DNA of 18,972 nt from NCBI GenBank assembly GCA_002751075.1, contig NAOQ01000773.1, positions 2,801 through 21,772 on the forward strand, given 5' to 3'. The position numbers and the translations under genes are program-made. This DNA comes from Ichthyophonus hoferi (taxonomy: Eukaryota; Opisthokonta; Ichthyosporea; Ichthyophonida; Ichthyophonidae). Positions 10,225 through 18,525 of this stretch are shown here, one piece after another. Within the stretch, counting starts at the first letter, position 1. Every line of letters starts with the position of its first letter. The notes beneath the pieces were generated by a model. That model was not told where the DNA came from and ran no database searches. It was given only the letters and a program-made list of their open reading frames with translations.

Positions 10225-11095
10225 GACACAGATTCTGTCTGAAAAGTAGCCAATGTTTGCTATCATACTAGTGCAGATTGCTTGAATCCATGCAAGAAAC
10301 GTTTAAGCTTACGCACCCGATAAGGATAGTCTGAGCCCACAAATCCATCAGGCTGCTGTATGTGTGTTTTCCTCTAACTTGCCATTTAAATAGGCGCTGA
10401 CGATGTCTAGCTGGATGACCTTCAGATCCTTTGAAGCAGCTAGGGCTAGCAAAAGTCGGATGGTAGTTAAAGAACAGACTGGTGATTCTATTTCAAAATA
10501 ATCAATGATCTCTCTGTGTTGATTTCCCATTACAACTACTTTAGCCTTGTACTTTATAATGTGCCCATAGCTATCGCATTTAATATTGAAGACCCACAGG
10601 GGTTTCAACGCAGGCTCCCCTTTAGGTCTGTCTACTAACTCCTAAGTTGAATTATCAAGTAATACCTTCATATCCTGCTGCATTGCAGCTTCCCATTAAG
10701 ACCCATTGAGACCACTGTGGAGATTTCATAACTGCACTAACTGATTTGGGAACAACCTCGTCATATTCATTGGAACCTGTTGCTGAATAGACATCGTGGG
10801 TCACATCTTTGTCTGGATGGTATCTTTTCCCGGACCTTGTGGTGGAAGCGGCATACATATGTTTTGATGAGAGTAGTTCTGCTTCATCCATCTGGCTTCC
10901 ATATATCATGTCTTCCATCCCGTTATTCTCAGATATGTCATCACTTCTTTAACCATTCTGCTCCCCCTGAGATGCCGTTTTGGTGGATGGTTCTCCCTTC
11001 CAAGATGACTCTAATCTTGTTATTGCAACATCCTATACTTTTGTTGAATTGGGTGTCCCCACGTGTGGACTTACCCTCCTGTTCCGGCTGATACT
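10225..11095 (-). mobile_element. Ty1/copia fossil fragment, linker plus reverse transcriptase
   Basis: On the - strand, 10348-10608 reads as a copia-type reverse transcriptase core (DYFEIESPVCSLTTIRLLLA and QLDIVSAYLNG match the family's usual first RT blocks). The following RT block lies near 10260-10330. Upstream on the same strand, to about 11095, is a stretch like the integrase-RT linker. The fragment is broken, with several disruptions, and lacks visible long terminal repeats, integrase and RNase H. It looks moderately old, since motifs are recognisable but frames are not continuous. The right boundary is approximate. Confidence 0.8.
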
Positions 11096-11270
11096 TGAGC
11101 TGTTAATCTAGATACAGAAAACTAGTCTCCAGAAACTTGACTATCCCTATCGAGTGTGTAAACTTCAACGCTCCTTGTATAGACTCCAGCAATCTGCACT
11201 AGTATGACAGTATGACAGCGAATCTTGGCTACTTTTCTGACAGGGTTATGATGGACCAGCCACCTAGTGC
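11096..11270 (+). mobile_element. Ty1/copia fossil fragment, short RT piece in opposite orientation
   Basis: On the + strand this resembles the RT block also present near 10225-10330 on the - strand, including the shared GCAATCTGCACTAGTATGA block (11190-11208 against 10257-10275 reversed). The two pieces therefore form an inverted repeat around the - strand fossil. It is broken and short. It is either a second copia copy or the outcome of an inversion. Confidence 0.65.
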
Positions 11271-11339
11271 TTCCATTAGGACCACTCAGAGACCTAAAGC
11301 AACTGCAAAGGAAGGAAGGAAGTCAAGACACTCAACCAT

Positions 11340-13576
11340 GCGGTAAGACAATGCACAAAATACTAGAAATGTGGGTAACCAGAATTCGACGTCTACCGGC
11401 AGCAATCTGAATATACCAGGCACTGCACTTGTTTTAACCATTGAATTACTACAACAATTGTTTCAGCAATTAAGGGGAGGGATGCACGCCCAAATAAACC
11501 CCTTGCCTATCTCCAAACAAGAAATGTTTGCAGACAATCCAAAAGGAATAAACTATACAAAGTGGGCAGAGAATATAACAGACAAAATGCAGCTATCAAG
11601 AAGCCTCAAAGCAATAGAAGTGGAACCAACGCAAGGCCAGCTAAGAAACCCATGCAACGTTTCGGCTGAGGAAGCGACTGCCTGACACTACTTGTATGCA
11701 TTGGTTGCAATGGAGCAACATCTGATTGCAAGTTGGAAACAAAACCAATTCTCTTATTATACCTAAAGAGGCCTCAAAAAACAACTTGACGGCAAGGATA
11801 CTATCCAACAATTGAACTACTTATTGGAGTTCCTAGATGTCTATCTTAAATCAAATGAAAATGGTAATGAATACATTTCCAGGGTTGTTGCCGCCAGTAA
11901 TGGCTGAAAGGGATTCTAATGGAGTTAACCAATACAGTCGTACTCAAGAAAATCATACACAATCTTCAAATTTCCAGATATGCAAGCCAGGTTCGAGCTT
12001 TCCATCAAGCAACACAGAGCTGCGGTTTATTAAAACACTTCATAATGAATATGACATATATAAAACTGACGGAAACCAAAAAGAATGAGAACTTGATGAA
12101 TACAAAGAATGGATCCAGTCACAAGATCAATATAGGTTTCTTCAACAATGACTCTACATGCAGAATTTGTCGGGGAACCCATGTAACTCATGAGCGTCTA
12201 CTATTAAAAAGGCTTGAGTTTCTAGGAATAAATACAAAATCAAATCCATCTAACATATGGAATAGGCCAAGGACATTGTATAAGGAAAAAAGCCACCCAG
12301 AGGAAAATACCAATAAGCCCCCATAAAAGAGAAAGGTAGGTTTTCAAAACATAAATTTTGAAAAAATAAATTTAATAGGGCCTATAATGTGGCAGAAGAT
12401 ACTAATTATGTAGCAACAGAAATCACAAGTTATTTCAGGGAGGGAGAATCTTCAAATAGTAGTTTTGGTTCTAGATAGTGGTTCTTCTAGCCACCCCCAC
12501 TTTTGCAAAGAGGATGTCACCACGTTCACCCCAGGAAATTCATATATATGCTGGGGAAATGGCCAGAAGAGCGTTGCACTTGGGTCGGGAAGTATATGGT
12601 TAGATGCCAGAGTAGGGGAAAAGGTAGAACCTATCAAGTTGGGAAACCCACTTTTAGTCTCAGATCTTAAAATGTGCCCATTTTCTATACCATCCCTAGA
12701 TGTTAAGGATATCTCTGTTCAAAAATAGCACAGTAATTGTTTTCAAGAATAGAGTAAAAGTAATGCAAGGGTCCAAGAAGGATATTATTTACAGACTATA
12801 TGCTCCAATTACCCCACCAGCTATAGTCAGGATAATTGCAGGTTCTGCCATCAGCCAGCAGAAAAAGAAAGTTATGACAGTGGATGTGGAGTCAACAAAC
12901 ATGTACAATGAGGAAGAATCAGAAGTAGGTCTGATAACATACGAAATTTTACACTCACGTTTTATGCATCCAAGTCCTGCAAAGATGTCACTAGTGTTAG
13001 CCTTGTCTAACCATCCGGAAGTGGACAAAAGGCAAATGAGCTGTACAACCTGCAGCTTATCAAAGGCCAAGTGACTTCCATACCCAGAGAAGACAGATAG
13101 AGCAACAAAGCTTCTTCAGGGTCCACTCTGACTTAGCAGGACCTTTGTGCAAAACATTTTAGGGTTCAAATATGTGGTAACATTCACAGATGAATACTCA
13201 CACTACCTCAAAGTATGCCTACTAAAGAACAAAACTGACACTTACGATGCAGTCAAAAGATATCATAAATATGCAGCAGCATTACAGGATAAACCATTGG
13301 CAACCCTAGTTACTGACAGCGGAACAGAGTACATAAACAAGAAATTTGCAGCCTATTTAGAAAGATATAGTATACTCCATCAGACAACAGTCCAAGTCAT
13401 CTGGAACAGAATAGATTGAGTAAACGGATGGACCAAACCTTGTTTACAATGGTGAGAAGTGTCAGAATTGAAAGTGGATTACCACAATTTTTTTGAGATG
13501 AAGCATTGAAGACTACAGCATTTACACTTAACGTCTTACCATGCAAGAGCCTACTGAAATCGACAACTCCTGAAGG
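11340..13576 (+). mobile_element. Ty1/copia fossil, gag-protease-integrase part
   Basis: The + strand holds in family order a gag-like region (about 11371-12330), a protease block with LDSGSSSH near 12470, a pre-integrase zinc-binding region with HSRFMHPS and CTTC (about 12950-13070), and an integrase core (about 13100-13576) with VTFTDEYSHY and LVTDSGTEY. The part corresponding to RT and RNase H does not follow; similarity stops at about 13576 where an unrelated repeat begins. It is broken, with at least five disruptions, and no long terminal repeats were found. Likely of moderate age and not active. Confidence 0.85.
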
Positions 13577-13712
13577 TTTCTATATCCCTATATCAACAAT
13601 GTAAGACTGAGGAGCAGCTGACTAGAACTTTAGCCTGCAGACTACCTGACGAGGACAACAGCCAGATAGAACTCGGTACAATGGGTACAATGTTTATTCC
13701 CAATAAAAGTCA
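13577..13712 (+). repeat. B-repeat copy 1, coding-like fragment with poly(A) signal
   Basis: This stretch aligns with about 14865-15000 in the same orientation, including TCTATATC, GAGCAGCT/GAGCAGTT, AGAACTTTAGCCTGC and CTACCTGA. The shared frame reads RTLACRLPDEDNSQ here and RTLACRLPDDNSQ in the other copy. Differences keep the reading frame through most of the match, which suggests former coding sequence. AATAAA follows at 13702-13707. Its left edge coincides with the end of copia integrase similarity. I do not recognise the protein. Confidence 0.65.
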
Positions 13713-13734
13713 TATATATATATATATATATATA
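13711..13734. repeat. TA microsatellite
   Basis: A pure TA run follows B-repeat copy 1, and a purine-rich patch (13748-13780) comes after it. The second B copy is also followed by simple sequence, of the TTA type, near 15012-15045. Confidence 0.85.
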
Positions 13735-13827
13735 TCTGCGATTACTGCTTGAAAGAGGAGAAGGAGGCGGGGGAAGAGGACTCATAAACACAAAGTAAAA
13801 ATGACTTAATTTTATGTACAACATAAT

Positions 13828-13833
13828 TTTATT
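13828..13833 (-). terminator. Poly(A) signal of the nitroreductase gene
   Basis: TTTATT on the + strand reads AATAAA on the - strand, 55 bp past the nitroreductase stop codon. The distance suits a short 3' UTR. Confidence 0.65.
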
Positions 13834-13888
13834 TGTCCATATGTATAATATACAAATATTCAGTATGTTTTCTCTTTCTCTCAAGCTC

Positions 13889-15906
13889 CTATGCAGCTTT
13901 GCATGGTATTTGATCGCTATCCTTCTCCTTCTCAATATCCTCCTCTTCAAACCCTCTCCACTGTGTATAAGTATCCACAGCCATACGTCTAGGAGCGTAT
14001 TGTCTGTAGCCATCCACTGGATATCCCACCGATACCCCTGACACCAATACTGCATCATCAGGCAAACCTAAAACTTTCTTGACAAGTGGGGCATAAGACA
14101 CAACTGAAAACTGTGGTATTGCACCTAGACCTTGTGCATGGAACGACAAAAGCAGAGTAGATAAATACGATCCTATATCTAAAAAGGTCCCACTAGAAGT
14201 CTCCTTATATATCCAGATAATCATATGAATAGGTGCATTAAAGAATTCATAATTAGCCCGGGAAGCACGGCTGCGAGAAACTAAATCGTCTTTAGTGTAG
14301 CCTAAATAGTCAGTATAATTACCCTGTCTACTCAGGCTAATCTGTTCTTTAAGACGTTCGGGTAGTGGGTCAGGCCTGTTCTTGTAGTCGGGTTGCTTTG
14401 CACTGATGTCACTGGCATCAAACGCAGATAATAAAGCCTTGGAAAGGTTGTCTCTGTGCTCTCCCTGTGGTATAACGAAAATAAGACGTGACATAGTTAG
14501 CACTATCCTATTGTAATTATACATTCTATAGTGTTTGGAACTAAAACTGGTTTTTGAGTTTAAAAAGTCATAAACCCAAGGTCTCATAAAATAATAAAGA
14601 CACTGTTTAGTCATATAAATATATATCGTTATTTTACTAGTTATAAAAAGTCATATTCCGAAATCTAATTCATGTTCTTTTTGTTTTTCACAATATGTTC
14701 ATAGTTGTTAAAGAAGTTGAAGTAGATAATCCAGATACTTTACTGGAAGGCCAACTAGTTTAGTCTGGTGTTGTCTCTCCTGATAGTAACAATGCCTTAA
14801 CCATATATAGAGCCACAATTAGATTATAGTTACCACATACATAATATATTGCGGTAAGAAGCTACAAGCTTCTATATCTATTAATCAAGAGCAGGAGAAT
14901 CAGGAGCAGTTAGCTAGAACTTTAGCCTGCCGACTACCTGATGACAACAGCCAGCTAGAGCCCAGTACAATGGATATTAGGCTTATTTCCAATATATTAC
15001 ACTTATGATTATCAGTATTATTAGTATTATTGATATTATTAGTCACATAATTCTAATTAGTATTAAATCGAATTAATGAATTATATATAGATATACTTTG
15101 ACATCAACGTAGGGTATTTTCACGCTATGTTGATTCAAAAGATGAGATATGATCTAGCATCCGTTAAGATCATCGAGATTAAAGTTAAACCCCGACCTAG
15201 CGAATCATTGTACTTTTAATTCATTTAAGCCAATCGTACGCGATATTATACTTAATTAGTTTTTAATTTTTAATTTAATCCAACATTGAATAGTTTTAAG
15301 TGTAAATAAATTGTGACTACATATCTAATATAGGGAACTACATTAACTATAGTGACGTCGAAAGTATTGCCAATAGGAATGACAGGAATATTATGAATAA
15401 GAATATTTAGTGGTCCATAAAAAAGCTATACACTATATTCACTAGTCAAAACAATTATTCAAAATCCAAAGTATTAAATATATTATATCGATAACATCTT
15501 TATAGCAAGCGAGTATAAGAAATACTACGTGTATTTGAATATATGTATATTTAAATATATATTTATGTTTATGTATGCTTCAAGCTTACATACACACATA
15601 AACACACATACATGTACATTCATGTAGAGTAAAACCTCAATAACTCCAACTCACCTGTAGGACAACTACATTCCAGGGTTGATTGTTCTGAGAGCTGCTA
15701 CTATTTCCTGCCACCTCTATAGCCCGTCTAATAACTCTACAAGGAACGGGTTTAACTGGATTAAAGCATCGGGTGCTATGGCGGGTCTCCAGAAAGTTCA
15801 ATAGACTTTCTTTCTCGTGTTCTGTTCGATTAACCCACGTCGCCTCAATCGATACATCGTGGTTGACTACTGAGGGATGGTAGGGATTACGTTGCTGTGA
15901 AGCCAT
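13889..15906 (-). CDS. FMN-dependent nitroreductase family protein, two exons
   Basis: An oxidoreductase of the nitroreductase (flavin) fold that uses NAD(P)H to reduce nitro or quinone compounds; the natural substrate cannot be told. Exon 1 is 15655-15906 (84 residues), exon 2 is 14464-13889 (191 residues plus stop). The phase 0 intron of 1190 bp has donor CAG|GTGAG and acceptor CCACAG|G. The 275-residue product has the FMN-binding start RHSTR at 42-46, SSSQNNQPW about 70-78, GEHRDNLS at the exon junction, ARANYEFF-like RASRANYEFFNAPIH near 150-164, GLGAIPQ at 186-192 and VSGVSVGYP at 225-233. This pattern is closest to the bacterial and fungal PnbA/NfnB-like branch. It carries about 30 extra residues before the core and a charged tail of about 20 (EEEDIEKEKDSD). 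Frames are intact, and TATA and CCAAT boxes plus a poly(A) signal are present, so it is probably expressed. Subcellular location is unknown; no signal peptide is seen. Confidence 0.9.
14530..14802 (+). repeat. A-repeat copy 2 inside the nitroreductase intron
   Basis: Same-orientation partner of 1990-2262, sharing GTTTTTGAGTTTAAAAAG near 14552, CACTGTTTAGTCAT near 14600, TATAAAAAG at 14642-14650, and the exon-like stretch from ATG 14695 (KEVEVDNPDTLLEGQLV). It lies antisense to the nitroreductase, starting about 65 bp inside the intron from exon 2. The coding-like part looks broken in this copy. It could serve as an antisense promoter if still active. Confidence 0.7.
14642..14650 (+). promoter_or_regulatory. 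TATA box of A-repeat copy 2
   Basis: TATAAAAAG is identical to the element at 2096-2104 and lies 44 bp before the ATG of this copy, the same distance as in copy 1. It points away from the nitroreductase exon 2, into the intron. Confidence 0.4.
14850..15000 (+). repeat. B-repeat copy 2
   Basis: Partner of 13577-13712. The coding-like frame is open from about 14857 to 15008 and contains KKLQASISINQEQ, a Gln/Glu-rich run, then LARTLACRLPDDNSQLEPS. It follows A-repeat copy 2 by about 50 bp, so A and B may be the first and last parts of one repeated gene or element whose middle is missing here. The product is not recognised. Confidence 0.65.
15009..15654. other. Rest of the nitroreductase intron, AT-rich
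   Basis: The stretch holds a degenerate ATT/TTA tract (about 15012-15045) and, near 15560-15603, an imperfect hairpin with TGTTTATG and its partner CATAAACA around a Hind III-type AAGCTT centre. No coding sequence or other repeat is seen. Confidence 0.55.
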
Positions 15907-15937
15907 ATTGAAAAAATAAAACACTCCGGGTTAACAA

Positions 15938-15960
15938 CTACCCTGAGGTCACCTGGGTAG
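15938..15960 (-). promoter_or_regulatory. Inverted repeat in the nitroreductase leader
   Basis: CTACCC and GGGTAG flank a second, inner palindrome AGGTCACCT. The structure lies 32-54 bp before the start codon and downstream of the TATA box, so it should be in the transcript as a hairpin. AGGTCA is also a nuclear-receptor half-site and CACCTG an E-box. Which reading matters is unknown. Confidence 0.4.
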
Positions 15961-16031
15961 TGCTTAACTCTCTCCCTCTCAAATCCTACAATACAACAAG
16001 GTTACTAGCCTGTTAACTGCAAACCCGTAAG

Positions 16032-16040
16032 CCTTTTATA
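16032..16040 (-). promoter_or_regulatory. TATA box of the nitroreductase gene
   Basis: On the - strand this reads TATAAAAGG, a canonical TATA box 126 bp upstream of the start codon at 15906. Transcription would start near 16005-16010, leaving a leader of about 100 bases. Confidence 0.65.
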
Positions 16041-16068
16041 CTTTCAAAACCCATCACTCACAAATATT

Positions 16069-16140
16069 ATTGGCTAGTTATTTAAATATAACTATAATCT
16101 AAATAGTATGCTATAATCTATTGGTGGACTAGATTATTGG
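16069..16140 (-). promoter_or_regulatory. Three CCAAT boxes upstream of the nitroreductase TATA box
   Basis: ATTGG on the + strand (CCAAT on the - strand, in the gene's own direction) occurs at 16069-16073, 16120-16124 and 16136-16140, about 30-100 bp upstream of the TATA box. That is the usual zone for NF-Y sites. Three in 72 bp is more than expected by chance, though the region is AT-rich. Confidence 0.5.
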
Positions 16141-16564
16141 TTAAAAATAAACCATTTTACATGTCAAAATACATCAACTGCAGTTATTAAGCTGAATACT
16201 TTGTTATGTCTTTTATCAGTTTACGCAGTGTTTATTGTTTATTTTGCATTGCACTTTTAAGTATTAAATAACATTTACAATGAGGTCATTATCGGTTTGT
16301 AAAAGTCGAAGATTAATTAATAATTAAATAATTAATTGTATAGTGCCATTAATTCTAGCAAGTGAATGATCGTCGTTAATAGCGTCGATCATTTGATATT
16401 TAAGCAAATATGATGACATATGCGACTCTTTGATTCTTAATAATAATCTATGGAATTTATTGAATTTTATGTCACTAACGAGATTAGCGATCTATTAGAT
16501 TGAATACTTCATGCAAGAGTGTGCTTTTTACCACATGATCAACAGGTTTGACTCTATCAGCAAC
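16141..16564. other. Spacer with a perfect-stem palindrome
   Basis: No gene is seen. AATGATCG at 16365-16372 pairs with CGATCATT at 16386-16393, and the stem can extend to 11 bp with one mismatch. TTTATT at 16456-16461 gives an AATAAA on the - strand, about 105 bp after the stop of the candidate small gene to the right. Confidence 0.5.
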
Positions 16565-16831
16565 TTAGTCTGGATCCTTTCTGTTAAATGGGCTATCGCA
16601 ATAAAAGTTCCGTATCAAAGACTTAACCTCTTTGTGTTGTTGGTAGGAATTAGTTAAGGTAGTTTCGAGGAGACAGGCGTCCACCCCAAACGCTACCAGG
16701 ATTAAGAGGAAGACTACAACTGCTACTATAAAAAAGATTGGATCCGTGACCGGCAAGAAGAAAATAGGGATTAGATACTCCTTTGACATTGAGGAAGAAA
16801 CACGTAGGAATCTTTGAGAAGAACTTGACAT
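16565..16831 (-). CDS. Candidate small one-pass membrane protein, 88 residues
   Basis: The frame starts MSSSSQRFLRVSSSMSKEY and holds one strongly hydrophobic stretch at about residues 31-50 (PIFFIVAVVVFLLILVAFGV). A polar tail ends in FNRKDPD. The coding stretch is less AT-rich than the flanks, which supports a real exon. A CTATAAG motif lies about 120 bp upstream (around 16955) with CCAAT motifs nearby on the same strand, and a poly(A) signal lies about 105 bp downstream. No family is recognised. It might be a complete small membrane protein, one exon of a larger gene, or a chance frame. Another overlapping - strand frame (16650-16883) has no protein-like character. Confidence 0.35.
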   Translation of the reverse strand: MSSSSQRFLRVSSSMSKEYLIPIFFLPVTDPIFFIVAVVVFLLILVAFGVDACLLETTLTNSYQQHKEVKSLIRNFYCDSPFNRKDPD

Positions 16832-16883
16832 AAGTTCTGACGATTACGTACAGACAGTTTATGTCTATTGATAATGATGGCAA

Positions 16884-17558
16884 TTAAGAATCTGTGTATT
16901 CAACAGATTCTGATATTACACTATACAAATGTGAATACTATTGGTATTGGCTTATAGGCTTACAATTGTACTAAAACCTACCAATGGTGTAAATCCAATA
17001 ATATTTCTAATATAATAAACAAAACTTAGATTTATTATACAATAATATATATATTTATACTAAATATTATTCTATAATTAAATACTATAAGGAGGTTTTC
17101 CTACTTTACCCATACAATTTAAAGGATATCTTTTATCTGCTGAACATCTAGTGTTTTCCAATGTCACGTTTGGATTCCACCTCATACTATTTTTGTCAAT
17201 TAAATTATAACTACATATACAACATAGGTAAAGTAACTATAGATATAATTATCTAATTAATTAATGTTGGGTTCTGAAATATTTTATGTGTAAAATATTT
17301 GGAAGTTCTTATTCTGATATGATACTTCTGACGCATGTCTATTCTCTTGCATTCTTCAAGGTGAGACTGTATTAGAACTCGTATTTGATGTGGCAGTTGA
17401 AGTAGCGTTAGGTTACTGCATTGTAATAACCTTCTAGTTACTTACAACTAGTGCATCTACAATGTGGCAGTTTTTAGCAGTTTAGCTAGAATTTTTTTAA
17501 TTTTTATTAATTAAACAGTAGATTATTATCTATCAAACCTACATAGTAAGCGTTCAGA
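16884..17558. other. AT-rich spacer with small hairpins
   Basis: No gene is seen. A perfect hairpin, AAATATTTTA with its complement around a TGTG loop, sits at 17277-17300. An imperfect palindrome CTAGTTACTTACAACTAG lies near 17434-17451, and GTGGCAGTT occurs twice in direct orientation (near 17391 and 17464). Confidence 0.5.
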
Positions 17559-18258
17559 TTGAGATTAATTCCTATATACTATCTTATATTAAATATACAG
17601 TTTGAATCAAAATTAATCTCATCAAATCACTTGTTTTACCTATTATAAAATATCTAGTCTGGTTGAGATGAGGTTTCTAGTTTTGTATACACTAGTTTGC
17701 CACCTGACATGCTTCATTGTCAGGGTAATGGCTTAAAATAAAGACAAAGCATGTTTGCCCTTGACTTTTACCATTTTAACAACTGTAGAAGCAATGTGTT
17801 TTCTTTTTTCTATTTGATCAGGCTTCTAACCGGATAGTTTTCTAAGAACTTTTCTCAATGATCAAAGCAGAAAAGGTACATCAATTTACTCGACATTAGT
17901 TCATTAGTAACGTCTTTAGCTCTAAGTTATTAGCCAGTTTGTAGAATAATCCCCAACAAAAATTCCTACTAAACTAACTAGAAAAATAGATTTCTCTATT
18001 TTGGAATAAATAAAGATAATGAGAATAATGATTTTGAAACGACAAAATATTGGGTAAGCGTAACATACTTTGTCTTTATCTTAAGCTATCACTCTGATAA
18101 TGACAAATGTCAGGTGGCGGACTATACTGCTAGCAAACTGGAATCTCCATCTCAACCACACAGTGACCAATTTATACCATTTTAAACGTGTGTTGTGAGA
18201 TTGAATTTGAATTAAGCTGCATTATTAATATAACATGGTATATAGGACTTAATCTCAA
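17559..18258. mobile_element. Non-coding foldback element with about 207-bp inverted arms
   Basis: Arm 1 (17559-17760) matches the reverse complement of arm 2 (18052-18258) along its whole length at roughly 70-75% by eye. Shared blocks are TTGAGATTAA-TCCTATATAC at the outer ends, GGTTGAGATG, GCCACCTGACAT, and AAATAAAGACAAAG-ATG at the inner ends. TGAGATT and its complement also recur within each arm, a subterminal-repeat pattern. The 290-bp centre has no coding frame. This fits a non-autonomous DNA transposon of foldback or MITE type. The superfamily cannot be named because no clear target-site duplication was identified. The arm divergence suggests an old insertion. Confidence 0.8.
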
Positions 18259-18267
18259 CATAAATCA

Positions 18268-18525
18268 TTACTGTGTTGAAGGGAAAGTATTTTCCCATCT
18301 GGCATTAACAAGTTTTTGATCAGCTTGAGCAGACCGTGATGAGGCCTGACCAAAGGAATGGTGATCATTCATGGATTTTCCCATTGTGGTACCCAGTACT
18401 CGTTGGACTTTGTGGCCCGAGTTGTAGTTGTGCGCAACTGAATGAGCTGGCACTGACCTTGTGTAAGCTGCATAGGTCTGGATAGCTACTGAATGAGTAC
18501 TATCATAGGCGTATGAGTCGCTCAT
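18268..18525 (-). CDS. Ser/Tyr/His-rich coding-like frame, left copy of a head-to-head pair
   Basis: From the ATG at 18525 the - strand is open for 85 codons, starting MSDSYAYDSTHSVAIQTY and containing HNYNSGHKVQRVLGTTMG and NDHHSFGQASS. The frame also stays open upstream to an ATG at 18594, but similarity between the arms begins just before 18525, so that start is preferred. The composition is low in hydrophobic residues and looks disordered; no domain is recognised. The second copy keeps the same amino-acid pattern over most of its length, suggesting a former or present coding role. It may be one exon of a larger gene. Confidence 0.4.
   Translation of the reverse strand: MSDSYAYDSTHSVAIQTYAAYTRSVPAHSVAHNYNSGHKVQRVLGTTMGKSMNDHHSFGQASSRSAQADQKLVNARWENTFPSTQ

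Noticed and set aside
11980-12000. GGTTCGAG block like a tRNA T-loop
   Set aside because: No acceptor, D or anticodon stems fit around it, and it lies inside the copia gag-like region.
13642-14058. Long - strand frame overlapping the nitroreductase 3' end
   Set aside because: It reads the nitroreductase exon in another frame and then the TA tract and purine-rich 3' sequence. It has no protein-like pattern of its own.
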